Assembly: GCA_018716485.1 (NCBI GenBank)
Contig: DVJY01000012.1
Span: 48,163 to 112,162, forward strand
Length of the DNA: 64,000 nucleotides
DNA from: Candidatus Scybalocola faecipullorum
GTDB lineage: Bacteria > Bacillota > Clostridia > Lachnospirales > Lachnospiraceae
Reading direction: 5' to 3'
Shown: positions 34,279-42,188 of the stretch, one piece after another
Numbering within the stretch: the first letter of the stretch is position 1
Layout: each line of letters opens with the position of its first letter
Notes under the pieces: generated by a model
Database searches by the model: none
Told to the model about the DNA's origin: nothing
What the model saw: the letters and a program-made list of their open reading frames with translations, nothing else
Position numbers and translations under genes: made by a program

Positions 34279-35574
34279 ATGCTGAAGAATGTATCTAAAA
34301 AGGAATTGAGCTGGATTTTTTATGATTGGGCAAATTCAGCCTATACGATGGTCGTCACGTCAACGATTATGAGCCTGTATTTCCTGAGTTCCGCGGAAGC
34401 GGCGCTGGAGGGACAGGTGGAGAATCCGGCGGTTACAGCCAATGCTTACTGGGGATTCGGAAATTCTGTGGCAACGATCGCCATCGTGATTTTATCGCCG
34501 ATTCTTGGAACGCTGGCAGATTATAAAGGCAAGAAAAAGAAATATTTCAATTTCTTTTTGACCATCGGGCTCATATTTACACTGATGCTTGCTTTTGTGC
34601 CCAGCAAATGGTGGCTGGCTCTGCTGATTGTTTTTGTTATTACATCAATCGGGTATACGGGAACTAATATTTTCTATGACGCTTTTCTCGTTGATGTCAG
34701 TGAAGATAAAGATATGGACCGTATTTCCAGTCTCGGATATGCCCTCGGTTATATCGGAAGCACGATTCCGTTTATTATCTGTATGGCGGTCGTTGTTCTG
34801 GCAACGCTTGAGATCGTTCCGATTTCTGTGGAAATGGCATATAAGATTTCATTTGTCATTACAGTCATTTGGTGGGGTGTTTTCAGTATTCCGATTATCA
34901 GAGATGTGCAGCAGCGTTACGGTATTGATCCGGAGCCGCATTATATCCGTAAAAGTTTTGCGCGCATCGGCAATACGCTAAAAGAAGTAAAGCAGCATAA
35001 GGCAATTTTTATATTCCTTTTGGCGTATTTCTGCTATATTGACGGTGTGGATACGATCATTAAAATGGCAACATCTTACGGCAGCACTATCGGTATTAAC
35101 AGTATTATGCTGCTGGTCATTTTGCTTGTGACCCAGTTTGTGGCATTTCCGTTTGCGATTATTTACGGGAAAGCGGCACAGAAATTCGGAACGAAGCGGA
35201 CGCTTTATTTTGGAATCCTGACATATTGTGTTATTTGTATCGTTGCATTTTTCATGTCGCCTGACAAAGACGTGAAAGTTCTGACGGTAATGTTTTGGAT
35301 TTTAGCAATGCTTGTGGGTACGGCCCAGGGCGGTATACAGGCATTGAGCCGTTCTTACTTCGGCCGTCTGGTGCCTAAAGATAAAGCCAATGAATTTTTC
35401 GGATTCTATAATATTTTCGGAAAGTTCGCGGCAATCATCGGCCCGGTTCTGTTCGGTGCCATTTCCATTGCTACCGGAAAGGCAAATTACGGTGTATCCA
35501 GTATTATTATTCTTTTTATTATCGGCGCGATTATTTTCCACTTTGTGCCTGATGACTCAAAATTGAAAAACTAA
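34279..35574 (+). CDS. MFS transporter, UMF1/Atg22-like
   Basis: A 431-residue major facilitator with about twelve hydrophobic segments. The start ELSWIFYDWANSAYTMVV and the LADYKGKKK loop after helix 2 are marks of the UMF1/Atg22-like family found in many bacteria, with unknown substrate. Strong GGGAGGAAATT supports ATG 34279. It follows the phosphodiesterase gene by 41 bases without a clear terminator. Confidence 0.9.
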   Translation: MLKNVSKKELSWIFYDWANSAYTMVVTSTIMSLYFLSSAEAALEGQVENPAVTANAYWGFGNSVATIAIVILSPILGTLADYKGKKKKYFNFFLTIGLIFTLMLAFVPSKWWLALLIVFVITSIGYTGTNIFYDAFLVDVSEDKDMDRISSLGYALGYIGSTIPFIICMAVVVLATLEIVPISVEMAYKISFVITVIWWGVFSIPIIRDVQQRYGIDPEPHYIRKSFARIGNTLKEVKQHKAIFIFLLAYFCYIDGVDTIIKMATSYGSTIGINSIMLLVILLVTQFVAFPFAIIYGKAAQKFGTKRTLYFGILTYCVICIVAFFMSPDKDVKVLTVMFWILAMLVGTAQGGIQALSRSYFGRLVPKDKANEFFGFYNIFGKFAAIIGPVLFGAISIATGKANYGVSSIIILFIIGAIIFHFVPDDSKLKN

Positions 35575-35582
35575 AATATAGG

Positions 35583-35611
35583 TTGACTTTTCAAAGAAAA
35601 CAGCGTATCAT
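35583..35611 (+). promoter_or_regulatory. Promoter of the metal ABC importer operon
   Basis: TTGACT (35583-35588), 17-base spacer, TATCAT (35606-35611). The Fur-like dyad starts six bases after the -10. Confidence 0.75.
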
Positions 35612-35616
35612 TTGCT

Positions 35617-35635
35617 AATGAGACTTAGTTTCAAT
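35617..35635. promoter_or_regulatory. Fur-family (Zur/Fur/MntR-like) operator
   Basis: Dyad TGAGACT-T-AGTTTCA at 35619-35633 with AA/AT flanks overlaps the expected transcription start of the importer operon. Six of seven arm positions are symmetric. It resembles Fur-superfamily boxes; zinc-responsive Zur is the natural candidate because the target is a ZnuA-type importer. Confidence 0.6.
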
Positions 35636-35657
35636 AAGCGGTGAAAGGCGGTGGACG

Positions 35658-36647
35658 ATGAAAAGTCAACTTTTTTTTAGATGTACACGGGGAATATTAT
35701 TGAAAATCGGCCTGTTGTGTGCGGCGGCATCAATGACTTTAACCGGATGTCAGACGGAAGTATCAGATGACGGCAAGCCGGAGATTATATGCACGCTGTT
35801 TCCTCAGTATGATTTTGCAAGGCAAATTTATGGTGATCAGGCTGATGTGACAATGATTTTGCCGCCGGGAACAGAAAGCCATATGTTTGATCCGACGCCG
35901 GAAGATATGGCGCAGATATCCGATGCTGATGTTTTTATTTATACAGGAGATGAGATGGAGCCGTGGGCGGCTCAGATTGCGGAAAGTCTTGATGACACCG
36001 TCCTCGTGCTCGATCTTTCCCAATATGCGACATTGGAAGCTGAGGCTGAGCATGAACATGAGGAAGGTATCTTGGAGGAAGCCCATGAGCACAGCTATGA
36101 TCCCCATTACTGGCTGGATTTGGACAATGCGCAGAAGATGACGCAGGCCATTGCCGCATTGGCTCCGTCGCTGGGAATAGAAGATACGGAAGCTGTGGAA
36201 TCGGCCTGTGAGCGTTACACCAATAAACTTAAGGCGCTGGATCAGCAATTTTTTGATGCTGTGGACAAAGCTGAGCGTACAGATATTGTGTTTGCCGGAA
36301 GGTTTGCATACAGTTATTTTCTGAACAGATACGGGCTTTCTTACGAAACGGTCTATCATTCCTGCTCTGCGGAAGCTGATCCGGGCGTTGCCGAAATGAT
36401 GCGCGTCATTGATTATATTCAGGAAAATGATGTTCATATCATTTTTTATGAAGAATTATCTTCAGGCAGAGTAGCGCAGACCATTGCAGAAGATACCGGC
36501 GCGGCGACAGCTGTGTTTTCTACGGCACATAATGTATCAAAAGAGGAATTTGATTCAGGTATCACGTTTACGGATATTATGGAAAATAATCTGAAAGTGC
36601 TCAAGGAAGCGATCGGGAGCACATCGGACGGGAGAGGAAGGTCATGA
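35658..36647 (+). CDS. znuA: Metal (zinc-type) ABC transporter substrate-binding lipoprotein
   Basis: Cluster A-I solute-binding protein that delivers Zn2+ or Mn2+ to the membrane permease. The 329 residues have a signal peptide and lipobox LTGC (Cys near residue 31), the ligand His in GTESHMFDPTPED, an acidic His-rich loop EHEHEEGILEEAHEHS near residues 133-148, HYWLD and the C-terminal GITFTDIMENN region. The His-rich loop favours zinc over manganese. The stop overlaps the ATPase start (ATGA). Operator and promoter lie upstream. Confidence 0.92.
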   Translation: MKSQLFFRCTRGILLKIGLLCAAASMTLTGCQTEVSDDGKPEIICTLFPQYDFARQIYGDQADVTMILPPGTESHMFDPTPEDMAQISDADVFIYTGDEMEPWAAQIAESLDDTVLVLDLSQYATLEAEAEHEHEEGILEEAHEHSYDPHYWLDLDNAQKMTQAIAALAPSLGIEDTEAVESACERYTNKLKALDQQFFDAVDKAERTDIVFAGRFAYSYFLNRYGLSYETVYHSCSAEADPGVAEMMRVIDYIQENDVHIIFYEELSSGRVAQTIAEDTGAATAVFSTAHNVSKEEFDSGITFTDIMENNLKVLKEAIGSTSDGRGRS

Positions 36648-37369
36648 ACAGTAAAATATTAAGTATCAGCGGCGTTTCTATCGCTTATGACAATGAAAAA
36701 CGTTTTGCGGTGGAAGATGTCAGTTTTGATGTGGACTATGGAGAATATGTATGCCTGATCGGCAGTAACGGCTCGGGGAAAAGTACACTGCTTAAAGGCA
36801 TTGTGGGGCTTGTGCCTGTAACGAAAGGAAATGTTGTGTGGGATATTACGCCGAATCAGTTCGCATATATGGCGCAGACAAATATGATCGACCGGCAGTT
36901 CCCGGCAACGGTCAGGGAAATTGTTCTCTCCGGAACACAGGAGAGCGGCCGCAGGCTGCCTTTTTATACAAAAAGAGATAAGGAAAAGGCGGCCAAGGCA
37001 ATGGAAGATTTTGAAATTATGCCGTTGGCAGGCAGGCGCATCGGTGATCTTTCCGGAGGGCAGCAGCAGCGGGTGCTTTTGGCAAGGGCATTTTGCGCGG
37101 ATCCGAAGCTGCTTATTTTAGATGAGCCGTGTGCCGGATTGGACCCGGTGATTACGGAGGAATTTTATAAACTTTTAAGCCGCTGTAATAAAGAACGGCA
37201 TGTGACTATTGTGATGGCGTCCCATGATATGGAGCAGGTGGAGACCTATGCTTCCAGAGTGATTATTATGAATCAGACGATGGAATTTGACGGTTCGGTC
37301 AAGGAATGGCATCATAAGTATCATGTATCCTGCGGGAAGGAGGATTATCACCATGCAGTCACTGATTAG
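36644..37369 (+). CDS. znuC: Metal ABC transporter ATP-binding protein
   Basis: A 241-residue ABC ATPase energising the metal importer. Walker A GSNGSGKST, Q-loop MAQTN, signature LSGGQQQR, Walker B LLILDEPCAGLD and the switch His in VMASHD are all present. It overlaps znuA by four bases and the permease by 17, as in tightly coupled transporter operons. Confidence 0.94.
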   Translation: MNSKILSISGVSIAYDNEKRFAVEDVSFDVDYGEYVCLIGSNGSGKSTLLKGIVGLVPVTKGNVVWDITPNQFAYMAQTNMIDRQFPATVREIVLSGTQESGRRLPFYTKRDKEKAAKAMEDFEIMPLAGRRIGDLSGGQQQRVLLARAFCADPKLLILDEPCAGLDPVITEEFYKLLSRCNKERHVTIVMASHDMEQVETYASRVIIMNQTMEFDGSVKEWHHKYHVSCGKEDYHHAVTD

Positions 37370-38168
37370 TATGTTTTCGTATTCATTTATCCAGAGAGCG
37401 CTGATTGTTGGCATTTTAATTTCTCTTTGCGCGGCGCTGCTCGGTGTTATCCTCGTATTGAAGCGGTATTCGCTGATCGGCCACGGGCTGGGCGATGTGG
37501 GATTTGCTTCTACATCTTTGGCAGTAGCGCTTGGACTGCCGGTGATGGCAGTTTCTATCCCGGTAGTGATCGTGGCTGCCTGCCTGATCATGTTTTACAG
37601 TCAGAGAATCAAATCCGGCGGTGATGTGACCATCGGGATAGTCGCTACGGGAGCGCTGTCGCTGGGTGTCATTATTACGGCAGTTTCCGGCGGCTTTAAT
37701 GTAGATGTCAGCGATTACATGTTTGGCAGTATTCTTGCCATGAGTAATGCGGATGTGCTCATGAGTCTTGTGTTGTCCGTCATTATTATTGTAATGTATG
37801 TTTTGTTTTATAACCGGCTGTTTCTCATTACATGCGATGAGGCATTTGCCAAATCCAGAGGTATTAAAGTCGGATTTTATCAATTTGTCATTGCGCTGCT
37901 TACTGCTTTGACAGTTGTTTTAGGGATGAGAATGATGGGAAGCCTTTTGATTTCCAGCTTGATCATCTTTCCTGCCGTTACAGCCAAAAAGCTTGTTCAA
38001 AGCTTCCGCAGTGTTGTTATACTTTCTGTGATTTTTTCAATTATATGTTACATTTTCGGCATCATATGTTCGTTTGTATTTAATCTGCCGACGGGCGCAA
38101 GTATCGTAGCTGTCAACATGGTTGTCCTTTGTGCGGTCACACTGATCAGCAAAATACGGAGATCTTAA
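37353..38168 (+). CDS. znuB: Metal ABC transporter permease
   Basis: A 271-residue ABC-3 family permease with about eight hydrophobic segments; AALLGVILVLKRYSLIGHGLGD and GMRMMGSLLISSLIIFPAV are the family signatures. ATG 37353, inside the end of the ATPase gene, follows GGAAGGAGG; the longer ORF has no ribosome site. Last gene of the importer operon; AT-rich sequence follows. Confidence 0.93.
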   Translation: MQSLISMFSYSFIQRALIVGILISLCAALLGVILVLKRYSLIGHGLGDVGFASTSLAVALGLPVMAVSIPVVIVAACLIMFYSQRIKSGGDVTIGIVATGALSLGVIITAVSGGFNVDVSDYMFGSILAMSNADVLMSLVLSVIIIVMYVLFYNRLFLITCDEAFAKSRGIKVGFYQFVIALLTALTVVLGMRMMGSLLISSLIIFPAVTAKKLVQSFRSVVILSVIFSIICYIFGIICSFVFNLPTGASIVAVNMVVLCAVTLISKIRRS

Positions 38169-38216
38169 AAAAATTTAAATAAATTCTAAAGATGTCCAAT
38201 GGGCAAAGGTTTCAGC

Positions 38217-38245
38217 TTGTATTCATTTGCGGGATGGGATATAAT
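38217..38245 (+). promoter_or_regulatory. Promoter of the glycosyltransferase gene
   Basis: TTGTAT (38217-38222), 17-base spacer, perfect TATAAT (38240-38245). Confidence 0.7.
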
Positions 38246-38281
38246 ATTCCAAGAATAAGATAATTGAAGGGACGAGAGCAA

Positions 38282-39301
38282 GTGAAGCTAATAACTTTTG
38301 CAATACCGTGTTATAATTCAGAAGCATACATGCGCAAGTGTATTGACTCGATACTGCCGGCCGGAGAAGATGCGGAAATTATTATTGTTGATGACGGATC
38401 CTCTGACGGTACAGCAGCGATTGCCGATGAATATGCGGCAGCTTATCCAAGTATTGTAAGAGCTGTACATCAGGAAAACGGCGGCCATGGGGAAGCGGTC
38501 AACGCCGGTCTGCGCCATGCGAAAGGCATGTACTATAAGGTGGTGGATTCAGACGACTGGCTGGATTTAGAAAGCTTGAAAAAGGTTATGGATACAATCC
38601 GCAGGATTGTAGAGTCAAGAAAACGAGTCGATTTGCTGATTTGCAATTATGTGTATGAACATGTGGAAGACAATCAGTCGCATGTGGTCAGGTATGATAA
38701 TGCGCTGCCGGAAAATAAGATTTTTGGCTGGAGTTCTATGAAGCGGTTCAGACCGGACCAGAATCTGCTGATGCATTCTGTTATCTACAGAACTAAAATA
38801 TTGAGAGAGTGTCATTTGGAATTGCCGAAGCATACATTTTATGTGGATAATCTGTTCGTTTATATTCCGCTGCCGTATGTAAAGACGCTGTATTATCTGA
38901 ACGTGGATCTTTACAGATATTTTATCGGAAGAAATGACCAGTCGGTCAATGAACAAGTGATGGTCAAACGTATCGACCAGCAGATACTTGTCAACAAGAT
39001 CATGATTGATTCATACAGCCTGCCGAAAGATGTGAAAAATAAAAGGCTGGCGCAGTATATGCTCAGTTATCTGGCGATGATCAGCTGTGTAACATCGGTG
39101 ATGCTTATTCTTGGCGGAACGCAGGAGCATGAAGAAAAGCGAAGAGAGTTATGGAAATCTTTTAAACAAAAAGATCCTGCAATGTACCGCAGAGTACGTT
39201 TCGGCCTGAGGGGTATCTTCAGCAATCCGATCGGACCGATTTCACAGAAGACAGTTGTCAGAGCATATCGTGTTGTGAGAAAAATTTTTAAGTTTAATTA
39301 A
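38282..39301 (+). CDS. Family 2 glycosyltransferase
   Basis: A 339-residue GT-A fold glycosyltransferase: TFAIPCYNSEAYM at the start, nucleotide-binding VDDGSSDGT, ENGGHGEAVNAGL and the metal-binding DSDDWLD. No transmembrane helix is obvious, although the second half has hydrophobic stretches (for example YMLSYLAMISCVTSVMLIL). GTG 38282 is preferred because AAGGGACG precedes it. Donor, acceptor and pathway cannot be told; it stands alone with its own promoter. Confidence 0.9.
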   Translation: MKLITFAIPCYNSEAYMRKCIDSILPAGEDAEIIIVDDGSSDGTAAIADEYAAAYPSIVRAVHQENGGHGEAVNAGLRHAKGMYYKVVDSDDWLDLESLKKVMDTIRRIVESRKRVDLLICNYVYEHVEDNQSHVVRYDNALPENKIFGWSSMKRFRPDQNLLMHSVIYRTKILRECHLELPKHTFYVDNLFVYIPLPYVKTLYYLNVDLYRYFIGRNDQSVNEQVMVKRIDQQILVNKIMIDSYSLPKDVKNKRLAQYMLSYLAMISCVTSVMLILGGTQEHEEKRRELWKSFKQKDPAMYRRVRFGLRGIFSNPIGPISQKTVVRAYRVVRKIFKFN

Positions 39302-39320
39302 TAAAAAACAAATAATTGTA

Positions 39321-39392
39321 TATACAATATTGGATAAAAATGTTATAATATGCTTGATATCAGAAAAGGACTGTGCCCAGTATTCTGATATC
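39321..39392 (+). promoter_or_regulatory. Possible promoter and hairpin leader of the small-protein locus
   Basis: A perfect TATAAT (39344-39349) has a weak TATACA 17 bases upstream. Directly downstream, GATATCAG (39356-39363) and CTGATATC (39385-39392) form a perfect eight-base inverted repeat within the expected leader RNA. Confidence 0.45.
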
Positions 39393-39454
39393 AGGCATTT
39401 TGTTTTGAGGGCAAGAGGCGCGGGAGGCGCATGAATTGATAAGGGGTGATTCCA

Positions 39455-39517
39455 ATGGATATCAATATCGGCGGATGTCTTTTTGATGCACAGGAATTGC
39501 TTGCCTGTGCAGAGTGA
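39455..39517 (+). CDS. Possible 20-residue peptide ORF
   Basis: ATG 39455 follows AAGGGGTG at good spacing and is read for 20 codons (MDINIGGC...ELLACAE) to TGA. It has Cys at positions 8 and 18 and no homologue that I know. Its last third overlaps a perfect GCACAGG/CCTGTGC stem (39488-39494 and 39504-39510). It lies 45 bases before a small membrane protein gene in the same direction and could be a leader peptide or a secreted/regulatory peptide. Coding status rests on the ribosome site alone. Confidence 0.4.
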   Translation: MDINIGGCLFDAQELLACAE

Positions 39518-39562
39518 ATTGAGAGAAATTATCAAACTTCTCTTTGCAGAGGAGGTATCATT

Positions 39563-39760
39563 ATGAATAACAAAGAAAGATTAAGAATGATGCTTGCAGG
39601 GCTGATCGGTCTGTGGCTGATTATCGGTGTTGCTTTATTTATCGGTATTTCGTCAACGGCATACAGCAGTGTATTGACCGCTCTGACGATACTCTATATC
39701 GCATTGATACCGTTTGGCATCGGTGCACTTTATCTGACGGATAAGTTTTTTACTTCATAA
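39563..39760 (+). CDS. Small two-helix membrane protein
   Basis: A 65-residue protein with two hydrophobic segments (about residues 9-30 and 36-58) separated by a short loop, and charged ends. I do not recognise a family. A strong AGAGGAGG seven to eight bases upstream makes it very likely to be translated. A GC-rich terminator follows. Together with the upstream peptide ORF and hairpins it forms a compact locus of its own. Confidence 0.7.
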   Translation: MNNKERLRMMLAGLIGLWLIIGVALFIGISSTAYSSVLTALTILYIALIPFGIGALYLTDKFFTS

Positions 39761-39777
39761 TAAAAACGTATGTCATT

Positions 39778-39818
39778 TTGGGGCGCCTTTCCGGGGAGGG
39801 CGCCCCTAAACTTTTCTT
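39778..39818 (+). terminator. Terminator after the small membrane protein gene
   Basis: GGGGCGCC (39780-39787) and GGCGCCCC (39799-39806) pair perfectly; TAAACTTTTCTT follows. Confidence 0.75.
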
Positions 39819-39833
39819 AAGATTTACATTTGG

Positions 39834-40712
39834 TTAATTGCATACTTCAATATCATATTCATAATATTGTTCCTGAAAGTGGATTGATTCTAAAATCTTA
39901 TTTTGGTCAAAATACAACCCTTCAGGTGCAGCGACCAGCTTATCTTCCACATCATTATGACGATGAACTATTCCGATAATGCGTGCTGTATATTCTTTGA
40001 CCGGAATATCTACACCAATTAAATATACGTCAAGTTCTTCACCGTCACCACCAAATACATTTGGTACATATCCATAATTCACAGGATAGATAAGGTCATG
40101 GTGCTGAGGATGTATACTTCCAATAGGTCTGTCTATTTTTATATTTACTGTTTTTCCGAGATAGGATTTTACAAGTGCTTTTCTCAACGTATAAACGATG
40201 AAATCATGTTTTCCTTTAAGATACATTTCCCTGCCGTTGTCAATAGGCACCTGCATGGCAAGGGAAATCTTTAACGCTTCATATTCTTTTGCAGCCGAAG
40301 GCGTGCTGTTCAAATAATCCCTAAAGTTTATATAATTTATCCAATCCATACTATGTGTATGGACAACATGGATGAAATGAGTTTGCAAATCTCCCGTACC
40401 CTCATAAAAGTTACCGCAGGCAAACAATAACTGATCTTTAATATATGCTTGGGCATTGGGACGATAGTAAAAACCATGATCTTTTAATTCTTTTTCAAAG
40501 CTGAGAATATCATCGAAATCATCAACTGCGAGCGCAATATCAATGATTGGTTTTGCCTTTATGGAAAATACAGAGGTGCTTCCCACATGCTGAATGTCTT
40601 TTATGACATCGCCTAATAGCTTTTTTAAACGAGAAATTGTGTTCTGAGCATTAATTTCCCAATCTTTTTCGTGTTCATAAAGTTTAACCGTTCCCCGTTT
40701 TAATCCAATCAT
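39834..40712 (-). CDS. GrpB-family nucleotidyltransferase fused to inorganic pyrophosphatase-like domain
   Basis: A 292-residue two-domain protein. Residues 1-175 match the GrpB/UPF0157 family of the nucleotidyltransferase fold: HVGSTSVFSIKAKPIIDIAL carries the GS and two Asp-type positions. Residues 185-292 resemble a short type I inorganic pyrophosphatase: YPVNYGYVPNVFGGDGEELDVYL has the Asp residues that bind metal and pyrophosphate. A transferase that releases pyrophosphate joined to an enzyme that removes it is chemically sensible. The ATG is two bases after copy 3 of the 63-bp repeat, which supplies its ribosome site. Composition is AT-richer than the neighbours, suggesting acquisition. 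Confidence 0.82.
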   Translation of the reverse strand: MIGLKRGTVKLYEHEKDWEINAQNTISRLKKLLGDVIKDIQHVGSTSVFSIKAKPIIDIALAVDDFDDILSFEKELKDHGFYYRPNAQAYIKDQLLFACGNFYEGTGDLQTHFIHVVHTHSMDWINYINFRDYLNSTPSAAKEYEALKISLAMQVPIDNGREMYLKGKHDFIVYTLRKALVKSYLGKTVNIKIDRPIGSIHPQHHDLIYPVNYGYVPNVFGGDGEELDVYLIGVDIPVKEYTARIIGIVHRHNDVEDKLVAAPEGLYFDQNKILESIHFQEQYYEYDIEVCN

Positions 40713-40714
40713 GA

Positions 40715-40777
40715 TTTCCTCTTTCCTGACGCACCTGCTGCGTCAATAATGGCAGATTTGGAAGTTTACTTCCAAAC
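40715..40777 (-). repeat. 63-bp dispersed repeat, copy 3 (inverted relative to copies 1 and 2)
   Basis: Read on the minus strand it is identical to the 32-kb copies except one base (AGT for AGC) relative to copy 1. It ends GAAAGAGGAAA-TC before the ATG of the GrpB fusion gene, the same distance as at 32287. Confidence 0.92.
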
Positions 40778-40830
40778 TTTAACATCCAACCGGAAATTAA
40801 ACTTAGATATTTTTGAAGACTGCAAAAGTG

Positions 40831-40864
40831 AAGGGAGACCGATTCCTTTCGGAGCGGCTCCCTT
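40831..40864 (-). terminator. Hairpin terminator of the prs-like gene
   Basis: AAGGGAG (40831-40837) and CTCCCTT (40858-40864) with further CCG/CGG pairing inside. On the minus strand TCACTTTTG follows, a weak T-run. Confidence 0.55.
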
Positions 40865-40883
40865 AAGATATGCATCTTTGGAC

Positions 40884-42056
40884 TTATTTCTTTTTATGCT
40901 TGGCAATCAGCTTGCCGATCTTTTCAGAAGGATCAAGCAGTTCGCTGATTGAGTGGTCGTGGTTGATTGAATCAATCAGCAGCGCGATATATTTGCTCAG
41001 GTCAACATTGACATAGTATTCGCGCTCAAGCAGTTCAGGTGTCTGATAGATGACGTTTGTTGTCAATACTTTATCGATGATGCCTTCTTTATAATAACGG
41101 TCAAATTCTTCCATACCGTTTGTAAAAAGTCCGAATGTAGCAGCAGCAAAAACACGTTTTGCCTTACGTTTTTTCAGTTCTTTGGCAACGTCCAGCATAC
41201 TTTCACCGGAAGAAATCATGTCGTCGATAATAAAGACATCTTTACCCTCTACAGAAGAGCCTAAGAATTCGTGGGCAACGATCGGATTTCTGCCGTTGAT
41301 TACTTTGGCGTAGTCACGGCGTTTGTAGAACATGCCGACATCAACGCCGAGGACGTTGGCATAGTATACGGCACGGCCCATAGCGCCTTCATCGGGACTG
41401 ATGATCATCAGATGCTTGTTGTCCAGTTTAATATCCGGCACGCTTTTGCAGAGTGCTTTTAAAAACTGATAGGATGGCTGAACATTATCAAAACCGCTTA
41501 ATGGAATTGCGTTCTGTACACGGGGATCATGGGCATCAAATGTAAGAATATTTTCAACGCCCATACTGGTGAGTTCCTGTAAAGCAAGAGCACAGTCGAG
41601 AGACTCGCGCTTGGAACGTTTATGCTGACGGCTTTCATAGAGGAACGGCATGATGACGTTGACACGTCTTGCTTTTCCTGCTACGGCAGCAATAATACGC
41701 TTCAGATCACTGTAGTGATCATCAGGAGACATCCGGTTTTCGTGTCCGCACAGAGAATATTTAATATTGTAATTAGTTACATCAACTAACAAATAAAGGT
41801 CTTTGCCGCGGACAGATTCATTGATCACACCTTTTGCCTCGCCGCTTCCGAATCTTGAACATCTGGCGTCGATTAAGTAATTGTCCTTGCGGTAACCGGA
41901 AAAGTGCAGAGTGTTCATATGATCACCTTCACGTTTGGTGCGCCAGTTGACAATATAGTTATTGACTTTCTGACCAAGCTCGCTGCAGCTTTCCAGTGCG
42001 ATAATGCCAAGCTCACCTACCGGTATGTTCTTCGTAAAATTATCATTTTGGCTCAT
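40884..42056 (-). CDS. prs: Ribose-phosphate pyrophosphokinase (long form)
   Basis: Makes PRPP from ribose 5-phosphate and ATP for nucleotide, His and Trp synthesis. The 390 residues are longer than the usual 310-320, with extra N-terminal sequence (about 60 residues) and internal differences. Seen are LLVDVTNY, PFLYESRQHKRSKRESLDCAL (flexible loop with basic residues), ISPDEGAMGRA and the PRPP loop VFIIDDMISSGES. I recall this long variant as a second paralogue in Lachnospiraceae, so the main housekeeping prs may be elsewhere. GGAGGTAAATC is the ribosome site. Confidence 0.9.
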   Translation of the reverse strand: MSQNDNFTKNIPVGELGIIALESCSELGQKVNNYIVNWRTKREGDHMNTLHFSGYRKDNYLIDARCSRFGSGEAKGVINESVRGKDLYLLVDVTNYNIKYSLCGHENRMSPDDHYSDLKRIIAAVAGKARRVNVIMPFLYESRQHKRSKRESLDCALALQELTSMGVENILTFDAHDPRVQNAIPLSGFDNVQPSYQFLKALCKSVPDIKLDNKHLMIISPDEGAMGRAVYYANVLGVDVGMFYKRRDYAKVINGRNPIVAHEFLGSSVEGKDVFIIDDMISSGESMLDVAKELKKRKAKRVFAAATFGLFTNGMEEFDRYYKEGIIDKVLTTNVIYQTPELLEREYYVNVDLSKYIALLIDSINHDHSISELLDPSEKIGKLIAKHKKK

Positions 42057-42101
42057 GATTTACCTCCGTATAATTGATATACAATAAGTTAACTCACATA
42101 C

Positions 42102-42130
42102 ATTCTAATCAATTCGACATAAGATGACAA
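42102..42130 (-). promoter_or_regulatory. Promoter of the prs-like gene
   Basis: On the minus strand TTGTCA (42125-42130), 17-base spacer, TAGAAT (42102-42107). Confidence 0.68.
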
Positions 42131-42188
42131 GCCCTCAAAACTTTATTTTCTGAATTGAACAAAAAAGTAAAATTTAGGTAAAATTTTT

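Noticed and set aside
35763..36437. 224-codon open frame on the minus strand across znuA
   Set aside because: znuA has signal peptide, metal ligands and operon context; the antisense frame has none.
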